NCBI GenBank assembly: GCA_033032865.1
Contig: JAWHQI010000257.1
Coordinates: forward strand, 2,341,001 to 2,405,000
DNA: 64,000 nucleotides
DNA from: Dactylorhiza incarnata
Lineage: Eukaryota; Streptophyta; Magnoliopsida; Asparagales; Orchidaceae
Reading direction: 5' to 3'
Position 1 is the first letter of the stretch, and every line of letters starts with the position of its first letter. Shown piece by piece: positions 57,401-64,000 of this stretch. A program made the translations under genes and the position numbers. The notes beneath the pieces were generated by a model. It did no database searches. It had not been told where the DNA came from and worked only from the letters and a program-made list of their open reading frames with translations.

Positions 57401-60171
57401 TTATAGTGTCCGACCGGGTCGTGAGATTCATGAGCTATTTTTGGAAGACATTATGACACAAACGGGTACGACCCTGAAGTTCTCTTCAGCATACTACTCT
57501 CAGATAGATTGAGGTAATTAATAGGAGTCTGAGTAATCTGTTACGGTGTCTAGTATGTGAGCATGCATCTATTTGGGATTCGGTTCTCCGTATAACGGAG
57601 TTCACATAAAATATTTCAGTCAATAGGTTCACAGGGTTGAGTCCATTTCATATAAATCTTGGTTACGAACTCAGCAAACCTATTTACCTCATTCCTGTTC
57701 CCCTAGAGTCCTTGTTACAGTGAGTCAGCCAAGTCTTTTATGCATTATTTGCATGAGTCGCATAAGTCGATCCGACTGAAGATTACATATAATAATGAGA
57801 GTTATAAAGCTTATGCATATCATTGTAGGCGGGAACAAGGTTTTCTTGAGGGTGAGCTGGTAATGGTAAGAATCCGCACTGAGAGGCTTTGAAGGGGTCC
57901 TACCAAGAAATTAAATGTGAAGCGAATGAGTCCTCATACAATTGTAAAAAGGATCGGGACAAACACCTATGTGCTTGACATTCCGAAAACTATAAGTATC
58001 TATTTTGTATTTAATATTGAGGACCTAACACCTTCCATACCTTGATCCACCCACTGAGCTATCCTCTGAGCCACCCACAAAGCCCTCCTGTGCGCCTCCC
58101 CCACCACATCCCTCTGAGTCCACCCTGCCTAAGAGTCTAACCCATGTGGTTCTGTGGGCATCACCTGAGACACTTCCGGGTCCACCTACATGTGAGTTGT
58201 GCTGAGAGCATTACAAAGATAGTGTCACATGAGTGCACCGTCAATCCCGATGGCCCTTTATGCCGCTACTTGGTGCCTTGGAGGGGACACCCCTTCAACA
58301 ATGATAAATGGATAGCCCCGCAGAGCTTAATCAACTCGCCCCTGAGCTTCGACGACAATATGACTGTCTCCATTTATCGGAGATGAAAACTTTTCAGTCG
58401 GGAGAGTTGATGGGGATGGCTCATTGCACGTGGGCCCCACTTATGTCTATTTTCGCAGGAGACCAGATCGACGATTTGAATCCATGAATGCGTCCCTGAT
58501 GTTATTTTTCTATTTTTATGTATTTTATTTTATTGTTTTATGCATTATTTACTTAGATCGGACACCATACTATGACGGTCAATCATAGTTGTCTAGATGT
58601 GGTCGCCCTAAATTAGTTTTGCTATAAATAAGAGGTAGAAGTTAGCAGTTAAAGGTCATTGCAGATTTTGGAGATTTTCATCCCGGAATCCGGCGATAGC
58701 TTGTAGTGCCCACTCCACTAACCCATGGTGACGACTCTCTCCCCTTCCTAAGCTTGACGCCGCCCCTTCCTACCCTCCAGCTGCTGCTCCACAACTTCAT
58801 CCACGGCCACCAACGGCTCCGTCACGCTGCAGCCCCTCCCAGCCCTAGCCCGCTGCCAACCATCCTCCTCTCCTCCCAGCCGCTGCCCTCTACAACACCT
58901 GGACAACTACCGCCGACTCTCCTACACTGCTCCAAACTCCCTCCTGTCACCACACATCCCACTGGCCTCCACCTTGCAGCCCCCCATTCCTTTCCCCTCC
59001 ACAAAACAACACCCCATCAACTCAAACAACCCGGGACCGTTAGATCCAGTATGGGACAACCACCATTACCCTTCCGGATCGCCACCGATGCTCATGCGGC
59101 TGCCGGATCTCATCATCACCTACCTCCCTTAGGAGTACTTGTTTTGTGTTTTGATTTCTCTTTATTGTACGGATTGATATCTTTATATGATTTGGATAGC
59201 TAGCTTGTTAGTGTGCTTGTTTCATGGTTGTTTACATCTTGCAGGGTTTGCCCTCTTGCTTTTCAAATTAATTTGTTCTTTGTCTTGTGATATTCTGCGT
59301 GGTTTAAATTCCTGATTGCTATTTATAATTGGATATCAGATCGTCTATTTCAGTGCATATATCTTCCTAGGTTAGTTAATATTTGATTTCCCCGGCACCG
59401 CACCTATGATTGTATATTTAGAGCATCTACACAGCCTATCCTGCGTGGCTGCGCGACCTGTACTATATATTTTGTGTGATAAATTTAAATTGCTCAACAT
59501 AACCTGAGACGACGTACTTTTACTCAAAAAGGAGGATGTTCACGACATGTAATTCCAGAGTGATAGATGTGCATCTATTTAGGGTTGTGTGATCTTGAAT
59601 AATTTGGTAGCATTCTGCGCAACAATATTCGTACTTATTTTCAATGAAGCTAATTAAAAATTTTAATTTTGTTGTAGGGTTCATTGCTATGTATGCAACT
59701 CTCGCAAGCAGAGATGTGGTATGTTGCATTTTCCCTCTTTATTTTTCTTGTACTTTCGTTCATTTTCGTATAATGTTCTTAGTTTAGCTTCTGAACTATG
59801 CTTCCACTTCTTGTAAGAGTTAAAATGCTTAATTTTCTTTTTAATTTTCATAAATTAGTTCCTTTTTATTTAGGTCAAGTGCTGCTTTGTATCTTGTGCC
59901 TGAAATAAGTTTCTCATATCTTCCCTTTGTTATACTTCTCTTCTAGGATTGTTGTCTGATCCCTGAATCGCCCTTTTATCTGGAAGGAAAAGGTGGCCTT
60001 TTTGAATTTATAGAGAGAAGACTTAAAGAAAATGGCCACATGGTTCTTGTTATTGCCGAGGGAGCAGGGCAGGAGCTTATTGCCGAAAGCATGCGCTTCA
60101 TGGATCATGAGGATGCATCTGGAAATAAGCTGCTTCTAGATGTTGGCCTATGGTTATCACAGAAGATCAAG
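25679..60171 (+). CDS. PFK: ATP-dependent 6-phosphofructokinase, exons 1-11 (3' end outside window)
   Basis: The enzyme phosphorylates fructose 6-phosphate to fructose 1,6-bisphosphate in glycolysis; with no transit peptide it is most like the cytosolic plant group. Exons: 25679-25909, 26237-26283, 26392-26431, 26570-26632, 26722-26859, 33310-33468, 33942-33995, 35943-36011, 36098-36227, 59678-59718 and 59947-60171. All introns are GT-AG and the frame stays open for 399 codons. Motifs: GGLCPG (143-148), GTSRGG (204-209), GGDGT (231-235), PKTIDND with catalytic Asp263, MGRYSG (306-311) and IPE (329-331). Plant PFKs have about 440-530 residues, so the last 50-130 are beyond 64000. Intron 5 is 6.45 kb, intron 9 is 23.45 kb and the last exceeds 3.8 kb, all through transposons. 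The exact paralogue number cannot be given. Confidence 0.95.
26860..27906 (+). other. Intron 5 of PFK, proximal part
   Basis: AT-rich intron sequence with no gene or clear repeat. CATTC at 27902-27906 is the left TSD of Copia-2. Confidence 0.6.
27907..28155 (-). repeat. Copia-2 3' LTR (left), with SINE inside
   Basis: After removal of the 77-bp SINE and one 20-bp TSD copy, 152 bp remain, matching the 151-bp right LTR. Confidence 0.88.
27959..28035 (+). mobile_element. 5'-truncated SINE (Au-like 3' end) in the Copia-2 LTR
   Basis: The 77-bp insert ends AAAGGCTTGAGTGTTGTTG and contains TGACCCCACTATGGTGGGAT. It is bracketed by 20-bp direct repeats TTGTATTCATCCCATTAAGG (27939-27958 and 28036-28055), the long TSD expected of LINE-driven insertion. 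The 3' part resembles the Au SINE family of flowering plants, from memory. A second copy lies at 34530-34570. Confidence 0.78.
28162..32475 (-). pseudogene. Copia-2 gag-pol remains
   Basis: Minus-strand pieces occur in copia order. Gag starts at ATG 32475 ([33 protein letters not shown] at 31804-32199). A cysteine/histidine knuckle ([20 protein letters not shown]) and protease/pre-integrase ([30 protein letters not shown]) follow at 30582-31685. Integrase with [20 protein letters not shown] is at 30053-30607. Reverse transcriptase with [20 protein letters not shown] and YVDDIIM is at 28700-29713. RNase H with [20 protein letters not shown] is at 28162-28458. At least five stops or frameshifts separate them, so the copy is dead. 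Confidence 0.88.
32964..33114 (-). repeat. Copia-2 5' LTR (right)
   Basis: 151 bp, TGATGAAAG...ACCAATA, followed by TSD CATTC. It shares ATAGACGATGTGGGACTAAC with the left copy. Confidence 0.88.
33310..36227 (+). CDS. PFK: PFK exons 6-9 (residues 174-311)
   Basis: Exon 6 encodes [20 protein letters not shown] and the nucleotide-binding [13 protein letters not shown]. Exon 7 (54 bp) carries the GGDGTQKGA loop. Exon 8 carries the catalytic PKTIDNDIA. Exon 9 carries [20 protein letters not shown] and ends in MGRYSG after the first base of the Gly codon. Two residues differ from the form I expect in plant PFKs: Ser174 (usually Gly before GYRG) and Ala267 (usually Pro after TIDNDI). Neither is catalytic. 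Codon 311 is split and completed by exon 10, 23 kb downstream. Confidence 0.94.
33541..33869. mobile_element. MITE-like element in PFK intron 6
   Basis: The ends GACTATGTTTAGGACAATT and, inverted, GACCATGTTTGGGAGAACT match at about 15 of 19 positions and are bordered by TTA on the left and TAA on the right. The 329-bp interior is non-coding and has a duplicated CCGCCACCATTCTCCCAT motif (about 33814-33850). Superfamily not assigned; borders approximate. Confidence 0.5.
34112..34148 (+). repeat. Poly-C tract, 37 bases
   Basis: An uninterrupted run of 37 C lies directly left of the chloroplast-derived segment in PFK intron 7. A run this long is prone to sequencing and assembly error. Confidence 0.9.
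34530..34570 (-). mobile_element. 41-bp SINE scrap inside the chloroplast-derived intron
   Basis: The minus strand reads GACCCCACTATGGTGGGATA then AAGGCTTGAGTGTTGTTG, the same 3' end as the SINE at 27959-28035. It sits between 18-bp direct repeats TGGGAAGAGATATTCTAA (34512-34529) and TGGGAAGAGAGATTCTAA (34571-34588), one mismatch, so it is a true, severely 5'-truncated insertion. Confidence 0.78.
34622..35019 (+). pseudogene. atpF: Chloroplast atpF exon 2 copy, decayed
   Basis: The sequence aligns along the whole second exon of the CF0 subunit b gene: it begins at the LLDNRKQ region, contains GAAAGTGGAAATG and GAACAACAAAGGGC, and ends at a conserved GATTAG stop. Many substitutions, stops and small indels prevent translation. 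It is a nuclear relic without function. Confidence 0.85.
35107..35435 (+). pseudogene. atpA: Chloroplast atpA 5' copy, truncated
   Basis: ATG 35107 opens a CF1 alpha-like N-terminus ([24 protein letters not shown]). About 35 bp that normally follow the IHG codons are deleted, shifting the frame; the copy then continues with FEEGT-like, [15 protein letters not shown] and PIDGRGEI before ending abruptly. It covers roughly the first quarter of the gene. Confidence 0.88.
35436..35942. other. PFK intron 7, distal part
   Basis: No gene. It holds a GC-richer 200-bp stretch, a (CA)n/(TA)n run at about 35730-35750 and AT-rich sequence up to the exon 8 acceptor. Confidence 0.5.
36228..36962. other. 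PFK intron 9, proximal part
   Basis: Non-coding. About 36770-36880 is a diverged copy of the dispersed repeat at 2727-2850. Otherwise nothing is recognised. Confidence 0.5.
36963..38248 (+). repeat. Gypsy-C 5' LTR
   Basis: About 1.29 kb ending just before the primer binding site at 38254. It has gained a 30-base poly-C run (37500-37529) followed by (CA)n that the 3' LTR lacks, plus about 150 bp of Pro-codon-like CCA-rich sequence. Confidence 0.78.
38321..38941 (+). pseudogene. Gypsy-C gag remains
   Basis: Several frame breaks. The last 60 bases encode [12 protein letters not shown], the typical start of the gypsy gag core domain, and are cut off at 38941 where the Harbinger element begins. 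Confidence 0.6.
39903..40231 (-). repeat. Gypsy-A 3' LTR (left)
   Basis: 329 bp, TGTTATG...CGTAACA. It has CCCCCCC where the other LTR has 37 C. Confidence 0.92.
40232..45198 (-). pseudogene. Gypsy-A gag-pol, frameshifted
   Basis: ATG 45198 opens a 1,029-codon frame with a Pro/Gly-rich N-terminus and gag ([20 protein letters not shown]). The zinc knuckle is [14 protein letters not shown], the protease [10 protein letters not shown] and the reverse transcriptase ends with FFDDILVYS. It shifts frame near 42110. RNase H ([20 protein letters not shown]) is at 41588-42034, integrase ([39 protein letters not shown]) at 40952-41512, and the C-terminus with a chromo-like [17 protein letters not shown] segment at about 40250-41016. 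Key damage: protease DSG is DSS, the first RT aspartate is Asn (FTKLNLQ instead of KLDL), and there are at least three frameshifts. Confidence 0.9.
45228..45588 (-). repeat. Gypsy-A 5' LTR (right)
   Basis: 361 bp including the poly-C tract at 45399-45435. It is followed by TSD TATTT. Confidence 0.92.
46305..46802. repeat. 498-bp near-perfect palindrome (head-to-head tRNA-like units)
   Basis: The left arm from TGTTAGGGGTAAGGCC and the right arm ending GGCCTTACCCCTAACA pair over about 249 bp with roughly six mismatches and almost no spacer; the centre is at CGCG near 46553-46556. A read-through transcript would fold into one long hairpin. Confidence 0.92.
46310..47056. mobile_element. Composite of three tRNA-related SINE-like units in the Gypsy-B LTR
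   Basis: Three related units of about 250 bp lie side by side: unit 1 on the minus strand (46553 to 46305), unit 2 on the plus strand (46556 to 46802) and unit 3 on the minus strand (47054 to about 46803). Each begins with a tRNA-like head: A-box-like GGCTCAGTTGGTGATGAGAG, an anticodon-stem-like CTCCTTATCAAGGAG and a B-box GGATCGAATCC (unit 3: GGTTCAAGCCC within CGGGGGTTCAAGCCCCG). The composite is flanked by TGTTA (46305-46309 and 47057-47061). Units 1 and 2 are about 97-98% alike; unit 3 is clearly diverged and ends in the palindrome CATAAAAGTGCACTTTTATG. RNA polymerase III transcription is plausible but unproven. Confidence 0.68.
47057..47402 (-). repeat. Gypsy-B 3' LTR (left), main part
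   Basis: 346 bp. Its first five bases TGTTA appear again at 46305-46309, on the far side of the inserted composite. Confidence 0.92.
47291..52492 (-). pseudogene. Gypsy-B gag-pol, one frame with three stops
   Basis: A single minus-strand frame of about 1,733 codons from ATG 52492, whose end overlaps the left LTR. Gag has a Gly-rich low-complexity stretch (residues about 80-230), then [20 protein letters not shown]. The zinc knuckle reads [14 protein letters not shown], with the second Cys replaced by Arg. Protease [10 protein letters not shown], reverse transcriptase [11 protein letters not shown] and FFDDILIYS, and integrase [17 protein letters not shown] and [12 protein letters not shown] look intact, and a chromo-like end has [17 protein letters not shown]. 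Stops: 50402-50404 (gag-protease/RT junction), 48989-48991 (RNase H) and 48152-48154 (integrase). No frameshift seen. Confidence 0.92.
52522..52866 (-). repeat. Gypsy-B 5' LTR (right)
   Basis: 345 bp, intact, followed by GACAC. Confidence 0.93.
52951..53256. repeat. 102-bp tandem repeat, three copies
   Basis: TGCATG(A/G)AAA anchors occur at 52951, 53053 and 53155. Units contain ATTAAAACATCACAC and TAATTTTAAAACACGACACA. It lies in the Harbinger element between Gypsy-B and the Myb-like gene. A short (AACAC)n run follows at 53343-53370. Confidence 0.85.
53446..54489 (-). pseudogene. Harbinger Myb/SANT-like accessory protein
   Basis: At 54139-54489 the minus strand encodes [20 protein letters not shown] followed by [20 protein letters not shown] and KWDHLKK, the trihelix-like Myb/SANT domain paired with PIF/Harbinger transposases, where it binds element ends and aids nuclear import (family knowledge). 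The second part, 53446-53913, has a basic [12 protein letters not shown] and a C-terminal [20 protein letters not shown] segment. An intron or break lies near 53914-54138. Confidence 0.75.
55005..56672 (+). mobile_element. Truncated Ty1/copia element (Copia-3): LTR and gag start
   Basis: A short LTR TGTAAAGACCC...TTCTACA (55005-55183) is followed directly by the primer binding site TGGTATCAGAGCC (55184). A gag frame starts near ATG 55782 ([12 protein letters not shown]) and resumes after an hAT insertion with [10 protein letters not shown]. It then has [30 protein letters not shown] and [16 protein letters not shown], typical copia gag. It stops abruptly at about 56672, where Gypsy-C pol begins. 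The rest of the element and its 3' LTR are missing. The leader has 21-bp tandem repeats (55329-55406, CCGCCCCTTCTGCTTTTATA) and degenerate AACCGCAGCTTCCTGAC repeats (55500-55740). Confidence 0.8.
55826..56448. mobile_element. Non-autonomous hAT element in the Copia-3 gag
   Basis: Ends TAGGCGTGCAAA and TTTGCACGCCTA are perfect 12-bp inverted repeats with continuing similarity. The 8-bp flanks GCTACAGC (55818-55825) and GCTGCAGC (56449-56456) differ by one base. The 623-bp interior is a GC-rich array of GGCCCGGGC-like words plus an AT-rich centre and encodes nothing. TAGG-type ends with 8-bp TSDs define hAT. Confidence 0.82.
56673..58386 (+). pseudogene. Gypsy-C pol remains (protease end, RT, integrase, chromo-like end)
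   Basis: Plus-strand pieces: [20 protein letters not shown] (end of the protease region), then reverse transcriptase ([41 protein letters not shown]) with several stops at 56900-57310. Integrase is represented by [11 protein letters not shown] and FMSYFWKTL near 57380-57450. A C-terminal part ([27 protein letters not shown]) and a chromo-like segment ([15 protein letters not shown]) run to the stop near 58384. RNase H and much of the integrase core are missing, so there is an internal deletion near 57310-57370. Confidence 0.75.
58408..59449 (+). repeat. Gypsy-C 3' LTR
   Basis: About 1.04 kb starting TGATGGGGATGGCTCATTGC after a purine tract (CGGGAGAG). The right end is inferred from the last base matching the 5' LTR. 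Confidence 0.75.
59450..59677 (+). other. PFK intron 9, distal part
   Basis: Unremarkable AT-rich intron sequence leading to the TTGTTGTAG acceptor of exon 10. Confidence 0.6.
59678..60171 (+). CDS. PFK: PFK exons 10-11 (residues 311-399)
   Basis: Exon 10 (41 bp) completes the MGRYSG glycine and gives [13 protein letters not shown]. Exon 11 (225 bp) starts [14 protein letters not shown], contains [19 protein letters not shown] and ends [12 protein letters not shown] before GTATAT. The next expected exon (beginning at the conserved DHF segment) is not found up to 64000. Confidence 0.95.
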
Positions 60172-60426
60172 GTATATTTATTCAACATAATAGGACTGAA
60201 TAATAAATAGATCTATATGTTCCATTACTTTAATGTAATTACTGTTAGATTTATTAAAGTCTTATAGTACTTATTGGATTATTAATTTTGCATATTAGCA
60301 TCTCATTCCATTATTTTTTTGCATGAATTGTACTTCTATTATATGCAGATGATTTCTCTATTGAATAATGTATTTTCCCCCCGCACAACATGGTATCTGT
60401 AGGAAACCTTAAAACCATAAACAATC

Positions 60427-60839
60427 TGTTATGGGCCTATTTTGGGATCTCGTCAGAGGTGACGGTGGAGGCGGAGTATAGGGGGAGCCGAGCTTAACCC
60501 ACGAGAATGTGGGGGTGAGGAAGAAGGGGAGCTTTGCTTAACCCTATCCCTAGAATAAGGATGAAGAGAAAGGGGACTCTAGAGAGAGTGCGAGAAGAAT
60601 TTAGAGAGAGATAGTGAAACTTAGATTAATTCTTTCATAATCTCATACATGACCCAATGAGTCTATTTATAACACTACAAAGTGGCATGTGTGTAAATAA
60701 CCAGAAAATAAAGAGAACAACATGAAACAATAAAACACTATGAACTCGTACATCAACTCGATTAATAAAAGACACCTAACATGAACACATGTTGACACTA
60801 ATTAACAACATAGATAATTGGGCGTGTGAAACCATAACA
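60427..60839 (-). repeat. 3' LTR (left) of the non-autonomous element
   Basis: 413 bp; begins TGTTATGGGCCTATTTTGGG and is preceded by CAATC. Confidence 0.85.
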
Positions 60840-61953
60840 TCCCACTCGTCTTTCAAGTTCAAATCAAGATTGCCCTCAAGCTCTAACGAGGCTTGAATGA
60901 TTTAGTTATCTGGCTCGATTTCCCGACAGAACAACTCCTTGTAACGCGTCGTTGCAGCGGGTGCTGCATCGAGCGGGAACTCACCATCGTGCTCCTAGAC
61001 GTCACAAAAGACTGCAGGGATTTGGCGGGTTAGAGGCACTTGCGGAGAGGAGATTGTCGTGCATAACATCTGGAATCGAGATGAGTGTGCCCTGTTGTTG
61101 CGGATAGTCGAGGGTGGCGGAGGACCGTGCTGAATGTGAGCTGCGACCACCAGAAGTGGCGACGCCTGCTGGGGGGGGGGGGGCGGTCGTCAGAAGTAAT
61201 TCCTCTAGAGGGGCCGCCAGAGCAGGTGGCCGGAGCGTAGGCTACTGGATAGAGATCGCAGGGACTAATGGAAGCGGCACAAATTGTGGTGGCACCACCG
61301 CTAGGCTTTGAGGCGATGATGTCGGCTGTGTGAATTGCGGGGAAGGAGCAACTGGAGGCGATGGTGGAGCGATAAGAACCTCAGAGAGCGGTGAAACTTC
61401 TTCGGGCGCTGATGGGAGCTGCGACTGCTTTAGTGGGATCGGGGCCCCGAAGTGTCTGCCAATACTGGCGGCGAGGCGCAAAAATGCGACTTTATATGAC
61501 GCCGACATCTTGAATAACTGCAGGTACATCGAACAAATGATAATTTGCTCGTTGGAGCTCATCTCCATATTGAAGTAATCAATTAATCAATTAATTTTAA
61601 TGAAAAATTACTTAATTTGTCCCCTTTGATTAATTAATTAACACATCCTGTCCGTCTATGCGACCAAATTGGTGATAACGCGTTCTTCTGGCGCGGGACT
61701 CAAGAAGCGTAGGGCTCCATATTGCTTTGGAATCAACATGGCTAAAATTGGCATGCAGGCCGCAATAGGCGTGCGTCGATTTAGAAAGGGAGACGATCGC
61801 GGGGGTCCTTCAAAGTCGTGCACTATTACTGGCGGAGACGACGGATGCACTACATTCTTTTACTTTGGAAACCAGCGAGATCTGAGCTGGAGTTCGACGC
61901 AAATGGAGGCTCAACGAAGGTGCCTGCGCAGGGGTCTTTTGACGGGGCTGCGC

Positions 61954-62409
61954 ATAGTTGTTAAAGGCGCGCCTAAGACTCAAGGCTTACCAGGCTCAGA
62001 GGTTTGCACCTTCGTGTTCCTTTTTGCGCCTTTGGAGCATAAAAAACACGTCTAGGTGCAATTTCTATTGTATTTTTTTTTCTCAAAATAAAGAAATAAT
62101 ATAAGAACTCAATATTTTTTTGCATGATTTAGTGTTTGTGAAACATAATTGAGTGTTGGGACTTAGATATGATGCAAGTGATCACATTGATTCTATTTTG
62201 TAAGAGATATAAATGATAGTAATGAATTATTAATGAGTAGAATAGATGAAAAATCTGATTAAGAAGATGAAGTGATGTTTGATGTTGATTATTAAAATCG
62301 AATATGGTTGCGCCTTGCCTTCGTCAGGCGCGCGCCTGCGCCTTAAGCCTTGCGCCTAGGCTCCAAGACCCCTTTGCGCCTTGGTGCGCCTTGCACCTTT
62401 TATAACTAA
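61954..62409. mobile_element. hAT-type MITE inside the non-autonomous LTR element
   Basis: Ends ATAGTTGTTAAAGGCG and, inverted, TTAGTTATAAAAGGTG are similar. Perfect 8-bp TSD GGCTGCGC lies at 61946-61953 and 62410-62417. The subterminal parts are full of GCGCCT/AGGCGC words, as in many plant hAT MITEs. No coding sequence. Confidence 0.82.
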
Positions 62410-62702
62410 GGCTGCGCTGGAGGTCGACGTTGTGTCTCGCGTGATCGCCGGCCGGCCCAGTTTCGTCGGCTCAACGCAGAAGCCAGTCAGGTTCTGTAAT
62501 ACACGTTCGAGAGCAACCTAGGTCTGGAAGGAGGAGACCTTGGCTGATGTCTGGTTAGTGTTGTTCGTTGGAAGGAAGGAATGATGCTTGTAAAGCCGGG
62601 GGTGCTGGGATGGAGACGAGCTGGGACTTTGACGGTATATGAGCAGAGCACGACACAACAAAAAGTTAGCATGGATCCGTGGAGCATGTCCTGATACCAA
62701 AG

Positions 62703-63232
62703 TTATTATGGACCTATTTTGGGATCTCCTTGGAGGTGGCGATGGAGGCGAAGATACAAGGGGAGCCGAGCTCAACCCACGGAGTATGCGGGGGAGAGGA
62801 AAAAGGGGAGCCTTGCTCAACCCTAACCCTAGAATGTGGATGAAGAGAGAAAGAGAAGAACTTAGAGAGAGATAGAGAAACTTGGATTAATTCATTCGTA
62901 ACCTCAGATATGACCCAAGCTGTTTATTTACAACACTACAAAGTGGCATGTGTAAATAACCCGAAAATAAAGAGAAAAACACAACAATAAACACTGTGAA
63001 CTCGTACATCGACTCGATTAATAAAAAACACCTAATAGGAACACATGATCCAATGGGTCTATTTATAACACTACAAAGCGACATGTGTGTAAATAACCAG
63101 AAAATAAAGAGAAAAACATGAAACAATAAAACACTACGGACTCATACATCAACTCGATTAATAAAAGACATCTAACAAGAACACATGACACTAATTAACG
63201 ACATAGATATCTGCTTATGTGGGACCACAACA
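62703..63232 (-). repeat. 5' LTR (right), with internal tandem duplication
   Basis: 530 bp. A block of about 135-140 bp is present twice (62911-63045 and 63046 to about 63187) and only once in the left LTR. The first base(s) are altered (TTATTATGG instead of TGTTATGG). Confidence 0.82.
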
Positions 63233-63434
63233 CAATCTCCTTCCTTATAATTCGCCATATACTTCTTCTCTAAATGATTTTCTCCTCTGACTCGTTCTTC
63301 TTTCCCTCCTATGGATCCCCTCAAATTGAACTGCACCTTCACCTCTTAACTTCTCCTTTTACAGTGTCATAGCCTCTCCTCTTACATAGACAAAACCCTC
63401 TTACAGTCTTGGTATCATTTTTATATTTTGTACC

Positions 63435-64000
63435 TGTAGAAAAGAGCGGAACCTTGTATATATTTTCTCAAGTATTAAATACAATGTATGAGGGAGAAAG
63501 AGAGAGGAGTCCCTTATACACGGTGTGGGACTAAAGCAAAGAGAGAGAAACAAGAAACCAAATGGGCTTATAAATGGGCCTTTACATGGACTTTTCTAAC
63601 ACTCCCCCGCAAGTTGGAGCGTGCAAGTCGTAGGCACCCAACTTGGGCATGAACTGATAAAATAGGGTACTTGGTAGGGCCTTGGTGAGAATATCAGCAA
63701 CTTGGTCAGTACCCGGAACATGCTTTAATTCTAGCTTCTTCATTTGAACTTTCTCCCGGATGAAGTGACAGTCCACTTCAATGTGTTTCGTTCTTTTGTG
63801 GAAAATCAGATTCTTGGCTATGTGTATAGCGGCTTGACTGTCACATAGTAAGATAGCTGGTGAGGGAAGTTTTATTCCTAGATCAGCGAGGAGACTTTCA
63901 AGCCATGTGAGCTCAGAGACAACTGATGCCATCGAACTGTACTCCGCTTCAGCTGAAGATCGAGCAACCACAGCTTGTTTCTTACTACGCCAGGTAACAA
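63435..64000 (-). mobile_element. Copia element running off the right edge (Copia-4)
   Basis: A 167-bp LTR (63435-63601, TGTAGAAAAG...CTTTTCTAACA) is followed by a purine tract on the minus strand (CTTGCGGGGGAG) and by the end of a copia pol gene. Orientation is minus, so the 5' LTR lies beyond 64000. GTACC (63430-63434) would be its left TSD. Confidence 0.82.
63582..64000 (-). CDS. Copia-4 pol, RNase H C-terminal part (5' end outside)
   Basis: The open minus-strand frame reads MVARSSAEAEYSSMASVVSE, LLCDSQAAIHIAKNLIFHKR, TKHIEVDCHFIREKVQ and LELKHVPGTDQVADILTKAL, the conserved copia RNase H and tail. It is intact as far as visible. The few codons before it (64000-63972) continue the TWRSKKQ motif, so the gene is open at the window edge. 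The stop is just inside the LTR. Confidence 0.88.
   Translation of the reverse strand, partial: VTWRSKKQAVVARSSAEAEYSSMASVVSELTWLESLLADLGIKLPSPAILLCDSQAAIHIAKNLIFHKRTKHIEVDCHFIREKVQMKKLELKHVPGTDQVADILTKALPSTLFYQFMPKLGAYDLHAPTCGGVLEKSM

Larger units (their letters stand above)
36963..59449 (+). mobile_element. Ty3/gypsy retrotransposon in PFK intron 9, heavily nested (Gypsy-C)
   Basis: Direct LTR copies start TGATGGGGAT at 36963 and 58408 and share ACGGTCAATCATAG, TTTTGTCTTGTGAT-like and CACAGCCTA blocks. A perfect primer binding site TGGTATCAGAGCC is at 38254. Plus-strand gag remains follow at 38321-38941, and pol remains at 56673-58386. Between these lie about 17.7 kb of younger insertions. 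LTR ends near 38248 and 59449 are approximate and no TSD could be fixed. It has the PFK orientation. Old: LTRs differ greatly in length and sequence. Confidence 0.82.
60427..63232 (-). mobile_element. Non-autonomous LTR retrotransposon in the last PFK intron
   Basis: LTRs 60427-60839 (413 bp, TGTTATGGGCC...CCATAACA) and about 62703-63232 (530 bp, ...CCACAACA) carry a perfect TSD CAATC (60422-60426 and 63233-63237). On the minus strand TTTGGTATCAGGACATG next to the right LTR is the primer binding site. The interior (60840-62702) has no protease, RT or integrase; one minus-strand frame (61242-61568) encodes a Pro/Ser-rich protein beginning MEMSSNEQIIICSMYLQLFK that I do not recognise. It also contains an hAT MITE and a 13-base poly-G (61171-61183). 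The element must use enzymes from others. Confidence 0.85.

Noticed and set aside
60172..64000. The remaining PFK exons
   Set aside because: No open stretch with the conserved PFK C-terminal motifs is found; the interval is intron filled by the non-autonomous LTR element and Copia-4.

Overview
This window is nuclear DNA from a flowering plant. A multi-exon cytosolic-type ATP-dependent phosphofructokinase gene runs left to right from 25679 and is unfinished at the right edge. Around it, and inside its introns, lie nested transposable elements typical of angiosperms: Ty1/copia, Ty3/gypsy, CACTA, Mutator, PIF/Harbinger, hAT and tRNA-related SINEs. An old chloroplast atpF-atpA insertion sits in one intron. 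The species cannot be named from the sequence. All coordinates, repeat ends and target-site duplications (TSDs) were read by eye.

Left part (1-11996). A decayed coiled-coil, gag-like gene (108-803) is followed by an 87-88 bp minisatellite (10388-10960). A 9.35-kb non-autonomous CACTA element (1039-10387, TSD AGT) has split the first minisatellite unit from the rest. The CACTA element carries a palindromic MITE, exon-like pieces resembling a plant F-box/actin-related protein (ARP8-like), and a 5.3-kb solo LTR (3773-9104, TSD TACTG).

Middle-left part (11997-25678). A Mutator element with a recognisable mudrA-type transposase pseudogene (11997-15620, 9-bp TSD) lies one base away from a second terminal-inverted-repeat element (15631-23499, 8-bp TSD) that carries a FAR1-type zinc-finger exon. 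That exon is cut in two by a young, nearly complete copia element (16057-22583) with two 1,140-bp LTRs. The promoter side of the phosphofructokinase gene follows, with a 16S-rRNA-like scrap and a (CT)n tract in the likely 5' leader.

Phosphofructokinase gene (25679 to beyond 64000). Eleven exons encode about 399 residues with all main active-site motifs; the C-terminal part lies outside. Intron 5 holds a decayed copia element. Intron 7 holds chloroplast DNA and a SINE scrap. Intron 9 is 23.4 kb and holds a plus-strand gypsy element (36963 to about 59449). That gypsy was entered by a PIF/Harbinger element, which was itself entered by two minus-strand gypsy elements (39903-45588 and 46305-52866). 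The second of these has a composite of three tRNA-related units inserted five bases into its LTR. A deletion fused a truncated copia to the middle of the outer gypsy. The last intron holds a non-autonomous LTR element (60427-63232) with an hAT MITE inside, and the start of another copia element.

No new defence or metabolic system is visible. The most unusual structures are the composite tRNA-related palindrome in the young gypsy LTR, the gene-capturing CACTA element, and the degree to which an apparently intact housekeeping gene has been expanded by nested insertions.
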